Origin: an uncultured Alphaproteobacteria bacterium
Lineage (GTDB): Bacteria > Pseudomonadota > Alphaproteobacteria > CAAHEQ01 > UBA3637
Assembly: GCA_949292205.1 (NCBI GenBank)
Contig: CASEYR010000001.1
Location: 91,530 to 155,529 of the forward strand
Direction of reading: 5' to 3'
Length of the DNA: 64,000 bases
Program-made: the position numbers and the translations under genes
The notes under the pieces: model-generated
What the model saw: only the letters and a program-made list of their open reading frames with translations
Databases searched by the model: none
What the model was told of the DNA's origin: nothing
Shown here: in pieces, positions 8,821 through 17,691 of the stretch
How the letters are laid out: each line of letters begins with the position of its first letter
Numbering within the stretch: the stretch's first letter is position 1

Positions 8821-9835
8821 GATTTTATTGTCTGCTTCTGTTTTCGTAACATCTCTTTTGGTTGGATGTTCATCTCATCCCTTGTCACAAGGACGTGCGT
8901 TTAAGTTGTCTGAAGTTTCTTTTTCAGACCTTCCGGGGTGGGAGGATGAAGACTTTTCTCACGCCCTTCCTGCTCTTGAAAGGGGGTGTCAAAAGCCAAC
9001 GGCTGAGTGGCGCTCTTTCTGTGACGGTTTGTCGTCATATCAGTATGCTTCTTCACCTAAGATTCGTCGTTATTTAGAAAGACATTTGACACCTTATCAA
9101 GTGACGGCTTATGGTGAGGAAACAGGAAAGATAACGGGATACTATGAAGCAGAATTAACCGGAACCCGATATAGAACACATGAAGCACAAGTTCCGGTGT
9201 ATGGACTGCCTTATGATTATGTTCGCAATGAAAAGATAGAGGATAGGGAGGAGATTGAATCGGATGAAGGATTTGATGCTCCGATTATCGCATGGGCGGA
9301 TGACCCCGTCGATTTGTTTATTCTTCATGTTCAAGGATCCGGACGAATGATGACTCCGGACGGAGAAATCAGGTTGGGATATGCGGGTAATAATGGACAT
9401 ACATTTAAAGGGATAGGGTCTATTTTGGCTGATGAGGGTCTGCTGTCCGAAACGGGACGATCTATGCCGGAAATTCGTCATTGGTTGAAATCACATCCGG
9501 AACAAGCCAAGGATTTGATGTCTCAAAATCCACGCTATATCTTTTTCCGAGAAATTCAAGGAGAAACGCCAATCGGAACAGCAGGAGTTCCTTTAACCCC
9601 ACATCATTCCGTTGCTGTAGATAAAAGCTATATTCCGATGCAGACGCCGATGTGGTTGGTTACAAAAGATCCGGACGGATTGCCGATTAATCATCTTGTT
9701 GTGGCTCAAGATACAGGCAATGCCATTAAAGGAGGTATTCGAGCTGATTATTTTTGGGGACATGGTGAAGAAGCATTCAACAAAGCCGGTCGTATGAATC
9801 AAAAGGGGAGTTATTATCTTCTTCTTCCCGATTAG
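8813..9835 (+). CDS. mltA: Membrane-bound lytic murein transglycosylase A
   Basis: Outer-membrane lipoprotein that cleaves the MurNAc-GlcNAc bond to give 1,6-anhydro-muropeptides. The lipobox LLVGC ends at Cys19. The MltA barrel region (TGYYEAELTG, WADDPVDLFILHVQGSGRM) and 3D domain (VAQDTGNAIKGGIRADYFWGHG) are present, with the catalytic Asp expected in the latter. 340 residues, family-typical. Its products could feed NagZ and AmgK/MurU recycling encoded elsewhere in the window. Confidence 0.95.
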   Translation: MHKILLSASVFVTSLLVGCSSHPLSQGRAFKLSEVSFSDLPGWEDEDFSHALPALERGCQKPTAEWRSFCDGLSSYQYASSPKIRRYLERHLTPYQVTAYGEETGKITGYYEAELTGTRYRTHEAQVPVYGLPYDYVRNEKIEDREEIESDEGFDAPIIAWADDPVDLFILHVQGSGRMMTPDGEIRLGYAGNNGHTFKGIGSILADEGLLSETGRSMPEIRHWLKSHPEQAKDLMSQNPRYIFFREIQGETPIGTAGVPLTPHHSVAVDKSYIPMQTPMWLVTKDPDGLPINHLVVAQDTGNAIKGGIRADYFWGHGEEAFNKAGRMNQKGSYYLLLPD

Positions 9836-9847
9836 AGTGAGTTTGAT

Positions 9848-10261
9848 ATGTTTTCAAAAACAGATTTATCCCTCTGGGAAAGTATTAAAAAGACATTGAC
9901 ACCTCTTGCGCGACAACAAACGGTTCAGCCGGTTTCGTTTCCCAAAAGGTTAAAGGTTAGACGAGCTCCGGAAAGGGAGTTAATGTCTGTTTTAGATTTG
10001 CATGGGTTAACCGTTGAGGAAGCCTATCAAACGCTCCGCCGTTTTATTATGGTTCATCATCGAGAAAACACAAAATTGATTACGGTTATCACAGGAAAGG
10101 GCGGTCCCAATCATGAAGGCCAGATACACAAAGAGATTTTGGGGTGGCTGGAAACGCCTTTTTTTAAGGAAAAGATAAATCAAAAGCGTTGGTTGAATGG
10201 CGGAGGTGCCCTAGAGATTATGTTGAAAAGGAAAAAGAAAAATGCTTGTTATGGGAATTGA
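9848..10261 (+). CDS. Smr/MutS2-domain protein
   Basis: 137 residues. The Smr domain is shown by SVLDLHGLTVEEAY and VITGKGGPNHEGQIHKEI, giving the conserved LDxH and TGxG motifs, ending with the NGGGALEIMLKR stretch. Smr domains bind or nick DNA or RNA; in Alphaproteobacteria a stand-alone Smr gene next to mltA is common. Starts 13 bp after mltA and overlaps tsaD by 20 bp. Confidence 0.88.
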   Translation: MFSKTDLSLWESIKKTLTPLARQQTVQPVSFPKRLKVRRAPERELMSVLDLHGLTVEEAYQTLRRFIMVHHRENTKLITVITGKGGPNHEGQIHKEILGWLETPFFKEKINQKRWLNGGGALEIMLKRKKKNACYGN

Positions 10262-11282
10262 ATCCAGTTGTGATGAAACGGCCTGTGCTATTGTTTCGGA
10301 CAAAAAGGAAGTTCTTTCATCTGTTGTTTGGTCGCAGTATGATGAGCATCGTCGTTTCGGAGGTGTTGTGCCCGAGATTGCCGCCAGAGCTCATTTAGAA
10401 AAATGTGATATGCTGATTCAAGAGGCTTTAGACAAAGCGGGTAAAAGTTTTTCGGATCTTTCGGCGATTGCGGTTGCCGGCGGCCCCGGATTGATTGGAG
10501 GCGTTTTGGTCGGAGTTATGACGGCTAAATCCATCGCACTTTGTCATAACTTACCGTTTGTAGCAGTTAATCATTTAGAAGGCCATGCCTTAACGGTTCG
10601 CTTGAGCCATCCCGTTCAATTTCCGTATTTGTTACTGCTGACATCAGGCGGTCATTGTCAAGTTTTAATTGTCCGAGGCGTTGGTCAATATGAAAAGTTA
10701 GGTGCAACGATAGATGATTCTGCCGGAGAAGCTTTTGATAAAGTTGCAAAAATGTTAGATATTGGGTATCCCGGCGGGCCGAATTTGGAAAAGCGAGCCG
10801 CTTTAGGAAACGCACAGAAGTTTTCATTTCCCGTTCCGATGAAAGGACGTGCAGGGTGTGATTTTTCATTTTCAGGACTTAAGACATCTGTTCGGACATG
10901 TATTGAGAAGAATACGCCGTTGTCCGAGCAAGATAAAAGTGATATATGTGCCTCTTTTCAATCCGCGGTTGTTAAACAAATGCAAGATCGTTTAACACAC
11001 GCCATTCAAACGGTCAAGGAAAAGTGTCCCGAAGCAAAGGATTTGGTTGTTGCCGGTGGGGTTGCTGCCAATCAATCCGTACGCTCTATGATACAATCAC
11101 TTGCGGAAAAAAATAATATGATATTTTCGGCTCCGCCGATAGGATTGTGCACGGATAATGGCGTTATGATTGCGTGGGCAGGGTTAGAACGTTTTCGTTT
11201 GGGATTGACCAATTCGTTGGATTTTCGGGCTCGTCCTCGCTGGCCTTTAGATACACTTTCAAATCCCTTGACAGTGGAATAA
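10242..11282 (+). CDS. tsaD: tRNA N6-adenosine threonylcarbamoyltransferase TsaD
   Basis: Catalytic subunit for t6A37 formation, partner of TsaE (6.3-6.7 kb). 346 residues of ASKHA fold: GIESSCDETACAIV at the N-terminus, the metal-binding HLEGH motif in NHLEGHALTVRL, TSGGHCQVLIV and the C-terminal VAGGVAANQSVR. Start ATG at 10242 lies inside the smr gene end. Length and motif order are canonical. Confidence 0.97.
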   Translation: MLVMGIESSCDETACAIVSDKKEVLSSVVWSQYDEHRRFGGVVPEIAARAHLEKCDMLIQEALDKAGKSFSDLSAIAVAGGPGLIGGVLVGVMTAKSIALCHNLPFVAVNHLEGHALTVRLSHPVQFPYLLLLTSGGHCQVLIVRGVGQYEKLGATIDDSAGEAFDKVAKMLDIGYPGGPNLEKRAALGNAQKFSFPVPMKGRAGCDFSFSGLKTSVRTCIEKNTPLSEQDKSDICASFQSAVVKQMQDRLTHAIQTVKEKCPEAKDLVVAGGVAANQSVRSMIQSLAEKNNMIFSAPPIGLCTDNGVMIAWAGLERFRLGLTNSLDFRARPRWPLDTLSNPLTVE

Positions 11283-11325
11283 AACTCACTTATATTCAAA
11301 ACAGATTATTGAAAAGGAGAAAAGA

Positions 11326-11640
11326 ATGGAGATTATTAACGATTCAAATTTTGAAAATGAAGTTTTAAAATCTGATAAGCCGGTTTTGGTAGATTTTTTT
11401 GCGGTATGGTGTGGTCCGTGCCGTCAAATGTTGCCGATAGTGACTGAGTTGTCCAGTGAAATGGCCGACAAGATTAAAATTGTTAAAATGGATGTTGATG
11501 AGTCACCGAATACACCACAGCAGTTTGATATTGCCAGTATTCCCACTTTAATTCTTTTTAAGAATGGTCAAGCCGTTGCACAACACATGGGTGCGATGCC
11601 GAAATCGGAGTTAATGAATTGGATTAACTCAAACATTTAA
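11326..11640 (+). CDS. trxA: Thioredoxin
   Basis: Small redox protein of 104 residues with the active-site WCGPC motif near residues 28-32 and the cis-proline segment IASIPTLILFKNGQ. AAGGAG precedes the ATG. It follows tsaD by 43 bp and is followed by a terminator-like hairpin. Cytosolic disulfide reductase; function follows directly from the motif. Confidence 0.96.
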   Translation: MEIINDSNFENEVLKSDKPVLVDFFAVWCGPCRQMLPIVTELSSEMADKIKIVKMDVDESPNTPQQFDIASIPTLILFKNGQAVAQHMGAMPKSELMNWINSNI

Positions 11641-11657
11641 TATATTGATTATAAAAT

Positions 11658-11690
11658 AAAAAGAGAAGCTTTTAGGGGTTTCTTTTTTTT
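11658..11690. terminator. Convergent (bidirectional) terminator between trxA and the next gene
   Basis: Imperfect hairpin of about 12 pairs with G-U wobbles, loop near 11670-11677, and a run of T at 11683-11690 on the plus strand with A-rich sequence on the other side. Lies between two convergent genes. Confidence 0.6.
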
Positions 11691-11691
11691 G

Positions 11692-12066
11692 TTAGAATAA
11701 AAAAATCCAATCTATTTTTCCGCAAGGGTTTTCTTTTAGGTTACCGCGTCCATCACCCTTATTTAAACGCAGAGCCACTTCATCCGGAGCATTTGGATTT
11801 TGTGAGCAAAGTGAAAATTGTATTTTTTGAAAGCCATTATTTTCTTTTTGAGAGGAACTCTGTTTTTTAAAAAATAACGTAGGAGATTCTTTTTCTTTTT
11901 TTGATAAAACATCAACTTCCCAGCTAAGATTTTTTTCATTGAGTGTCGGCAGATGATGTATTACAGGAGTTAAAGGGGACTGTTCAGATTTTTGAATGTA
12001 ATATAAAACATATCCCATTATGAGGATTAAAATCACAAATCCAAGAACGATACTCCATTTTTTCAT
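11692..12066 (-). CDS. Small single-pass membrane protein, unrecognised
   Basis: 124 residues: a hydrophobic segment at about residues 5-24, then a polar, lysine/serine-rich tail with no motif I recognise. Probably anchored with the C-terminus outside the cytoplasm. It lies 16 bp downstream of another unrecognised gene on the same strand, so the two are probably co-transcribed. No function is proposed. Confidence 0.65.
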   Translation of the reverse strand: MKKWSIVLGFVILILIMGYVLYYIQKSEQSPLTPVIHHLPTLNEKNLSWEVDVLSKKEKESPTLFFKKQSSSQKENNGFQKIQFSLCSQNPNAPDEVALRLNKGDGRGNLKENPCGKIDWIFLF

Positions 12067-12082
12067 GTAAGAGATATAAGAC

Positions 12083-12874
12083 TTACCTGCCGGAATGCAA
12101 GAATTTATTGAGTATTTGTGGATTTAATCCCGCTGAAATTGAAACGGTCTTTAGAAACATATCTTTGTTTTGGGAATCTAAATAGGCATATGGCTCAAAA
12201 GTCACCATCTCTGTAACTTCAGGAGGATTCTTTTTGAGGCGAGCAATAGAAAAAACGCGATACGGCAGCATATTTTTTTCTTGCAAGAAGTCAGAAAAGC
12301 GAGCTTTGTCCGGCAGAACAAAAACTTTTCTTTCTTCGCTGTCTTGTTGTAATGGCGCATATATCAGAGCCAATTTTTCTTCCGGAGTCTTTTTTTGCTC
12401 CATTTCAGCCATTTTACGAAAGGCGACTTGATTCATGTGTTTTTTGATGCGTGTATAGACTAAATCAATTGTATGTCGACGTTCATCTGCGTTTTCTTGA
12501 TCGTGAAATCTTGTTCTGGAGAAATCATAACGATTTCCTTCACCATCATAGCGAATTGCACCAACTTCAATGATATCTTTTTGAAGATTTAGAAGGGTAT
12601 ATCCTTCGCTTATCTTTCTTTGTTTTTGTTCTTCATCTTTAATGCGATAATCCAGAATGAATTTGTTATGAGATAAGATGTTTTCATGACGTTCATGCTC
12701 ATCTTCCGGAGGATGGCACGATAGTAGAACGCGACCATACGGATAATCTTTATCTCGTATAACCAGATACAAGTACTCAACACTGGCTTTTTGTTTAAAT
12801 TGAGGCGTCTTTGACCACTCTTTGGAACCATCTTTATTCGGAAAAGTCATAAACGAGTACTTCATCTTTTTCAT
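12083..12874 (-). CDS. Unrecognised cytosolic protein
   Basis: 263 residues, soluble, charged, no signal peptide or membrane segment. AAGGAG six bases before the ATG at 12874 supports the start. Features seen: an EDEHERHENILSHN segment and a central coiled region (KKHMNQVAFRKMAEMEQKKTPEEKL). I do not recognise the family. Forms a likely two-gene unit with the downstream membrane protein. Confidence 0.65.
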   Translation of the reverse strand: MKKMKYSFMTFPNKDGSKEWSKTPQFKQKASVEYLYLVIRDKDYPYGRVLLSCHPPEDEHERHENILSHNKFILDYRIKDEEQKQRKISEGYTLLNLQKDIIEVGAIRYDGEGNRYDFSRTRFHDQENADERRHTIDLVYTRIKKHMNQVAFRKMAEMEQKKTPEEKLALIYAPLQQDSEERKVFVLPDKARFSDFLQEKNMLPYRVFSIARLKKNPPEVTEMVTFEPYAYLDSQNKDMFLKTVSISAGLNPQILNKFLHSGR

Positions 12875-12986
12875 TTTCTGCTCCTTATTATTACTCTACC
12901 AGTATATCATAAAATTATCAAAAGACAAACAGTTTTAAAAAAATGAATTGTAATGTTTCGACTAAAAGCCATTTTAAAGAATAAAA

Positions 12987-13009
12987 AAAACACCAACATG
13001 TGGTGTTTT
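12987..13009 (+). other. Stem-loop upstream of the 13.1-kb gene
   Basis: Nine-bp stem (12987-12995 with 13001-13009, core CACCA/TGGTG) with 5-nt loop and flanking T-rich tail on the plus strand. It sits in the 263-bp gap between divergent genes, where no obvious transcript should end, so it may be a leader or small-RNA terminator. A TATAAT-like -10 occurs at 13105-13110. Confidence 0.4.
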
Positions 13010-13137
13010 AAAATTTGGCTGGGCTCATTGTGTAATTTCCGAGCTAATTGGAGAAAACGAGTTAATTTCGTAACGTATAGAAAATATATTGCATTTTATT
13101 TCATTATAATATATCCTCTTCTTGAAAGGAATACCAC

Positions 13138-14199
13138 ATGAAAAAAAATAAATTAACATTAATTCTATTCTTTTCCTTAATTATTATTTCGATATTTTTG
13201 GGGATAATAGTATATCTATGTTTTTCCAATACGCCCTCTCAAGTCGCGGCGAAATTTTTTAATTCTTTGAAAAATGGAAATTATGAAACCGCATATAACT
13301 GCATTAGTACCTCTGATAAAAAGGAATTGTCATATAGTGATTTCCTAGAAAAATACCAACTTAATAAAAAAACTGTGCAGATGATGTTCACTAAGTCTAT
13401 TTACAAAGCTTTTAATGCAAAAATTGAACGAGACGTGGCAAAAGTGTCATTAGAGACAACAAGTCCTGACACAAAAACAATAGCGCAATCCATGATGGCA
13501 GAATTTCTGCCAATTGCCATGGCAATAGCTTTTAGTAATAATGGCGATAATTCTGATAAAATTGAGAAATTGATGGAAGATAGACTACTTCAAGTACTTC
13601 AAAATGATAAAATCCCTTTTACAACTAAAAATGAAACAATAGATGCAATAAAAGAGGATGGAAGATGGTATGTTTATCTGAATATACATAATAAGAATAA
13701 AAGCGATGAATTATTAGAAAAAGCAAAGCAATATGAAAAAGAAAAGAAATTAAGTAGTGCAAAAGAAACATATGAAGAAATTTTAAAACTTCAAGGAAAT
13801 TCTATTGAAGCTGAATATAAAATAGAGCAACTTGAAGAGGAAATAGGTTTATTTAAAGAGAAACAAGCCTACATAAAAAAATTAACTCTGAAAGATGTTA
13901 AAGTATTTGATTATGATGAATATGGTTTAGGTAAAAAAGAAAAGGCATTTAAAGGGGTTCTTGTAAACGATGGAGACAAAACATTAAGTGAAGTTGAAAT
14001 AACTGTTTATATGTATGATAAGGAGAATAATATTATTGCGGAAGAGCAATTTTATCCTATAAGTGAAAGTTTTATCGAAAAAAAGAAACCATTTAAACCA
14101 AAATTTGTTAAAGATTTTGGATGGAAATTGGAAAAATATGCACCGACGGGGTGGTCGGGAAAGATTAAAGTAGAGGTTACAGATATAAAATTTCAGTAA
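13138..14199 (+). CDS. Membrane-anchored protein with DUF4878-like and C-terminal FxLYD-like domains
   Basis: 353 residues. One N-terminal hydrophobic segment (about residues 6-29), then a cystatin/NTF2-like region (SQVAAKFFNSLKNGNYETAYNCIS) reminiscent of DUF4878 lipoproteins, a TPR-like helical pair (LLEKAKQYEKEKKLSSAKETYEEILKL, in two pieces), and a C-terminal beta domain (FKGVLVNDGDKTLSEVEITVYMYD) resembling FxLYD. Likely located on the outer face of the inner membrane. Lysine- and AT-rich compared with the flanking housekeeping genes, suggesting acquisition. Domain names are by pattern only. Confidence 0.65.
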   Translation: MKKNKLTLILFFSLIIISIFLGIIVYLCFSNTPSQVAAKFFNSLKNGNYETAYNCISTSDKKELSYSDFLEKYQLNKKTVQMMFTKSIYKAFNAKIERDVAKVSLETTSPDTKTIAQSMMAEFLPIAMAIAFSNNGDNSDKIEKLMEDRLLQVLQNDKIPFTTKNETIDAIKEDGRWYVYLNIHNKNKSDELLEKAKQYEKEKKLSSAKETYEEILKLQGNSIEAEYKIEQLEEEIGLFKEKQAYIKKLTLKDVKVFDYDEYGLGKKEKAFKGVLVNDGDKTLSEVEITVYMYDKENNIIAEEQFYPISESFIEKKKPFKPKFVKDFGWKLEKYAPTGWSGKIKVEVTDIKFQ

Positions 14200-14420
14200 T
14201 CTAATATCCAATTTTTAGTCAAGTAATATTAATATCGCTTGGTGGATTTCGGGGCTAAGATTTTTTAGAGCTAGGGGACTCTTGTTAAAAATAAAGGATT
14301 TTTTTAATTATTAGTTCGGAAGTCATAAAAATAGGCTTAAAAAAAATGATTCTAAACTGAACTATTATAGGAGCTTGAAAACAAAGTAAAAAGCCACCAT
14401 TTCTGACGACTTGAAAACCG

Positions 14421-14494
14421 TGGCTGGGCTACCTGGACTCGAACCAAGACTGACGGAATCAGAATCCGCTGTCCTACCATTAGACGATAGCCCA
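14421..14494 (-). tRNA. tRNA-Gln(CUG)
   Basis: Minus-strand 74-nt cloverleaf with encoded CCA; acceptor TGGGCTA pairs with TAGCCCA, anticodon loop TTCTGAT gives anticodon CUG, T-loop TTCGAGT. The 222-bp gap before it (14200-14420) shows no gene. Confidence 0.93.
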
Positions 14495-14552
14495 ATGAAT
14501 AACTTTCATTATGCATATTTTTTCAAAAAAAGCAATATAAATTTTTAAAATT

Positions 14553-15641
14553 TTATGAATACGTTCGAATAAAACGAATTCCATGCCCGATAGCGCTTAA
14601 AACTTCATATCCGATAGTACCCGCATCTATGCCAAAATCATCTGCTGTATAACTATCATTTATCAATGTAACAAATTGATTTTTATTTAAAATATCATTA
14701 GGGATTTGACTCACATCACAAATTAGATTATCCATGGATACACGTCCTATCATAGGGGCCGGAAACATTTGCCCATTCGATTCAAACCAAACTTTTCCTT
14801 TGGGATAAAAACTTCTGAAAATACCGTCTCCATAGCCGATGGATACAATAGCAATCTTCCCCTTTTGTTGAATAATGGTTTCTGCCCCGTAACCGACACA
14901 TTCCCCTGGAGCGACATCAGCTATTTGCAGAATAGGGGCGGTTAGGCGAATAACATTTTTGCTTTTTGGAACGGCATTTGGAACGGGGTTTAAGCCATAT
15001 AGAACAGCTCCCAACCGAACGATATCAAATTGGAAAGGTGCTCCTAATAAAAACCCGTCCGATGCCGCTAAAGACAATTTAGCCTTGGGAAAAGAAAGTC
15101 TTAACCTATTGAACGTATCTAATTGCTTTTGATTTAATTTGTGTTTAGGTTCATCTGCACAAGCCAAATGAGATAGAATCATTCCGAATTGATTTTTTTC
15201 GGTTTCCGAGAGAGTAGAAATTTCGGATTCTCTGAATCCCAGTCGATTTAAACCCGTTTCAATTTGCAGAGCCGGTTTTTGTTGATTGGGTTTTTCTTGA
15301 TTCCAAAAGTCCAGCTGAGCAGGGGAGGCTATAACAGGAATTAAATTATCTTTTGCAAAACAAGAAATATCTTCTTTTCCGGGGCCTTGTAGAACATAGA
15401 TGTCTGCCGTGGGGGCTACTTCTCTGACACGGCTACCTTCAAAACCGTGAGCAACAAAAAATACGCGACACCCAGCCTTATTAAAAAGAGTCTGAGCAAC
15501 CTCTTTATCCCCTAATCCGTAGGCATTATCTTTAACGACGGCAGCCATAATGGTTGAAGAAAAAGCTCTTGCTTCAGAAAAAGAGAGATAATTTTCCAAG
15601 ATACGATTTAAATTAATATCCAAGCGGGGGCGAACAAACAT
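14553..15641 (-). CDS. alr: Alanine racemase
   Basis: PLP enzyme making D-alanine for peptidoglycan. 362 residues; the PLP lysine lies in AAVVKDNAYGLG (near residue 37) and the C-terminal SMDNLICDVSQIP carries the second conserved region. TIM barrel plus beta domain are consistent with length. No sign of a signal peptide, so cytosolic. Nine bp downstream of a nitroreductase gene on the same strand. Confidence 0.94.
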   Translation of the reverse strand: MFVRPRLDINLNRILENYLSFSEARAFSSTIMAAVVKDNAYGLGDKEVAQTLFNKAGCRVFFVAHGFEGSRVREVAPTADIYVLQGPGKEDISCFAKDNLIPVIASPAQLDFWNQEKPNQQKPALQIETGLNRLGFRESEISTLSETEKNQFGMILSHLACADEPKHKLNQKQLDTFNRLRLSFPKAKLSLAASDGFLLGAPFQFDIVRLGAVLYGLNPVPNAVPKSKNVIRLTAPILQIADVAPGECVGYGAETIIQQKGKIAIVSIGYGDGIFRSFYPKGKVWFESNGQMFPAPMIGRVSMDNLICDVSQIPNDILNKNQFVTLINDSYTADDFGIDAGTIGYEVLSAIGHGIRFIRTYS

Positions 15642-15649
15642 AAGAACCT

Positions 15650-16249
15650 CTATTTTCCGAAAACCTTAATTCTGTTTTCAAGTGGTGCAAAATCTTTATC
15701 TTCCGGCAAAGCAGTCGGTTTTCCGAAAGGCATTTGAGCAATCAACTGCCAGCTTTCAGGGATATCCCAAATTTTGTGAACACTTTCATCAATCAAAGGG
15801 TTATAATGCTGTAAAGAGGCCCCAAAACCGGCATCTTCTAAAAGCATCCAGATATTTGATTGCAACATTCCATTGGCTTGCTGAGCCCAGATAGGGAAAC
15901 TTTCCTTATACAGAGAAAAATGTTGGGCATATGTCTGAATTGTTTTTATATCATCAAAAAACAAAATAGTTCCATATCCGGCAGAAAACCCTGAAATTCT
16001 ATTTTCTGTATCTGAAAACTTTTCAGCAGGAACAATTTGTTGTAATATTTTAAGCGTATTATCCCAAAATAAATCGTGATTTTTTCCCAGTAATAAAACG
16101 ATTCTAGCACTTTGCATATTAAATGCTGAAGGTGTATGTTGTAAAGCCGTTTCAACCAAATCAATCAGATTTTTGTCAGAAAGAGTACTCTTTTTAGAAA
16201 TTGAATAGTAAGATCTTCTGCTTTTTATAGATTCTTTTAATGTATGCAT
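15650..16249 (-). CDS. Nitroreductase-family protein
   Basis: FMN-dependent nitroreductase fold, 200 residues from the ATG at 16249, preceded by AAGGAG; an open frame extends to 16339 but the extra 30 residues look untranslated. The N-terminal SIKSRRSYYSISKK and TALQHTPSAFNMQSARIVLL are typical FMN/phosphate-contacting segments; the C-terminal IAQMPFGKP is also characteristic. Resembles the short HBN1/YdgI-like subgroup. Electron acceptor unknown. Confidence 0.88.
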   Translation of the reverse strand: MHTLKESIKSRRSYYSISKKSTLSDKNLIDLVETALQHTPSAFNMQSARIVLLLGKNHDLFWDNTLKILQQIVPAEKFSDTENRISGFSAGYGTILFFDDIKTIQTYAQHFSLYKESFPIWAQQANGMLQSNIWMLLEDAGFGASLQHYNPLIDESVHKIWDIPESWQLIAQMPFGKPTALPEDKDFAPLENRIKVFGK

Positions 16250-16332
16250 AATTTTTGTCTCCTTGTTTACTGAAAAGATATTTCTTTTTAGGTTAAAAAT
16301 CAAGAACAAAAAAATAATTTTATTAGATAATG

Positions 16333-16361
16333 TTGACAAAAATATAACAATATGATAATAT
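16333..16361 (+). promoter_or_regulatory. Sigma-70-type promoter for the 16.4-kb small gene
   Basis: TTGACA at 16333-16338 and TAATAT at 16356-16361, 17-bp spacer, 32 bp before the start codon at 16394. Confidence 0.6.
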
Positions 16362-16393
16362 TATTAAAAGTTATTCAATAAATAGGAGAGAAT

Positions 16394-16663
16394 ATGAACA
16401 GATTAGATAAAACTTGGGAGATAGAGAATTTAAAGATAGACTGTGATGTCGGTAAATTAGTGCGAGGTATTTTACTTACTGCAGCATTAGTGTCTGCGGC
16501 TTTTGGTGTCAAGGCGGGGTTGAATAATAGCAAAGGGGAGGTAATTGCCGCTACTGCTTGCAGTGTCTGTGCCACTTTTGGTGCTATATTAACACACACT
16601 GAATTAAAAAGAGATCAAGCATATTTAAAATCTTTACAGAAAGCAAAAGAAAAATCCCTTTAA
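16394..16663 (+). CDS. Small two-helix membrane protein, unrecognised
   Basis: 89 residues with two hydrophobic stretches (near residues 24-42 and 48-66) and charged ends. TAGGAG precedes the ATG and a good promoter lies just upstream, so it is likely a real gene. Single-gene unit between a nitroreductase and a WYL regulator. No family recognised. Confidence 0.65.
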   Translation: MNRLDKTWEIENLKIDCDVGKLVRGILLTAALVSAAFGVKAGLNNSKGEVIAATACSVCATFGAILTHTELKRDQAYLKSLQKAKEKSL

Positions 16664-16758
16664 AAGTCTTTAAAGCAGATTTTTTAAAAGAAGACAAGAT
16701 GAGTGTTTGGTTTTTATTTATTTAAATTTTTTAATGCCTATTAAGAATAGGTTTTAAT

Positions 16759-17691
16759 TTATTTCCTTTTGGGTTTTATCACCTTTACATGATTCCCCCA
16801 AGTATAAAGGTGCCAATCCATTTCCTGTAATCCGCCGGCATAAAATGTGACAGTCAGCGTTCCGTCTGAATTTTTAGTCATTTTTTGTGAAGGATGAAAT
16901 TCATATTTTGCAGCATCTTCTGCAACTTCTTTATCAAAAAGCCATTCAATATGTTGTGGTTTTTCCTTAAAGACCCCAAAGCAATCTTTTGTAAAATTAA
17001 GTAAAGAAAAAGTCTCATCACGATTAAAATATGTATCCAATATTTCAACGTTTGTTAATTTATGTAAAGCATAATACCGATAATCGTTCACATAGTCTGA
17101 AAAAGCCACTAAATAATGTTTATTTCCATATAAAAAACCGTAAGGATCTATGATTTGAGTGGATTCTTTTCCAAGGGAGTTGGTATATTTAATTTTGATT
17201 TTTTTACAAGCCAGAATAGCCTCTTTGATTTTTTCTAAAAACTCTGCATTGATTTTTAGTTTTGGACCGGGGCGATGAGCAAAACCTTGTGCTTCCAATA
17301 AAATTTCCGTATCAGGTTCAATTTTACGAAAAAAATCTTGGCGAATATTTCCTTTAATTTTTTGAATTACTTTCTCTAAGACATTTGCCTGGATATCAAG
17401 ATGAGCTTTATACAAAGACTTTACAGCCAACGACAGAGTTGTTAATTCATCTGCTGAAAATAGATATAAATCTTTTAGAGTTCCTTGCGGTATGCGCCAA
17501 CGCTTTTTACGATCATCTCTATCTACCTCTTCCGCCTGAATAAATCGATTGACAATCATATCACGCATGCGTTCTGCCGTTCGGCGAGAAACATGAAATC
17601 GATTAGTAATATCATCCAAAGAAACGCCCTCTCTGGATGATTGCATCCAAAGGGCTAAATCTAATAGATTGTTTATTTTTTCATAAGACAT
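16759..17691 (-). CDS. WYL-domain helix-turn-helix transcriptional regulator
   Basis: 310 residues. N-terminal winged HTH (SLDDITNRFHVSRRTAERMRDMI, in pieces near residues 21-45), then a WYL ligand-binding region (KKIKIKYTNSLGKE, IDPYGFLYGNKHYLVAFSD) and a C-terminal WCX-like beta domain. WYL regulators sense nucleic-acid-related ligands and frequently control defence loci. It starts immediately after the stop of the 174-residue protein upstream, so both share a transcript. Confidence 0.88.
   Translation of the reverse strand: MSYEKINNLLDLALWMQSSREGVSLDDITNRFHVSRRTAERMRDMIVNRFIQAEEVDRDDRKKRWRIPQGTLKDLYLFSADELTTLSLAVKSLYKAHLDIQANVLEKVIQKIKGNIRQDFFRKIEPDTEILLEAQGFAHRPGPKLKINAEFLEKIKEAILACKKIKIKYTNSLGKESTQIIDPYGFLYGNKHYLVAFSDYVNDYRYYALHKLTNVEILDTYFNRDETFSLLNFTKDCFGVFKEKPQHIEWLFDKEVAEDAAKYEFHPSQKMTKNSDGTLTVTFYAGGLQEMDWHLYTWGNHVKVIKPKRK

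Noticed and set aside
13089..13110. Sigma-70 promoter for the 13.1-kb gene
   Set aside because: TTGCAT and TATAAT are present, but the spacer is only 10 bp; just the -10 element is mentioned.
12953..13141. 62-residue ORF upstream of the 13.1-kb gene
   Set aside because: Runs through the 12987-13009 hairpin and into the leader of the real gene; basic low-complexity composition.
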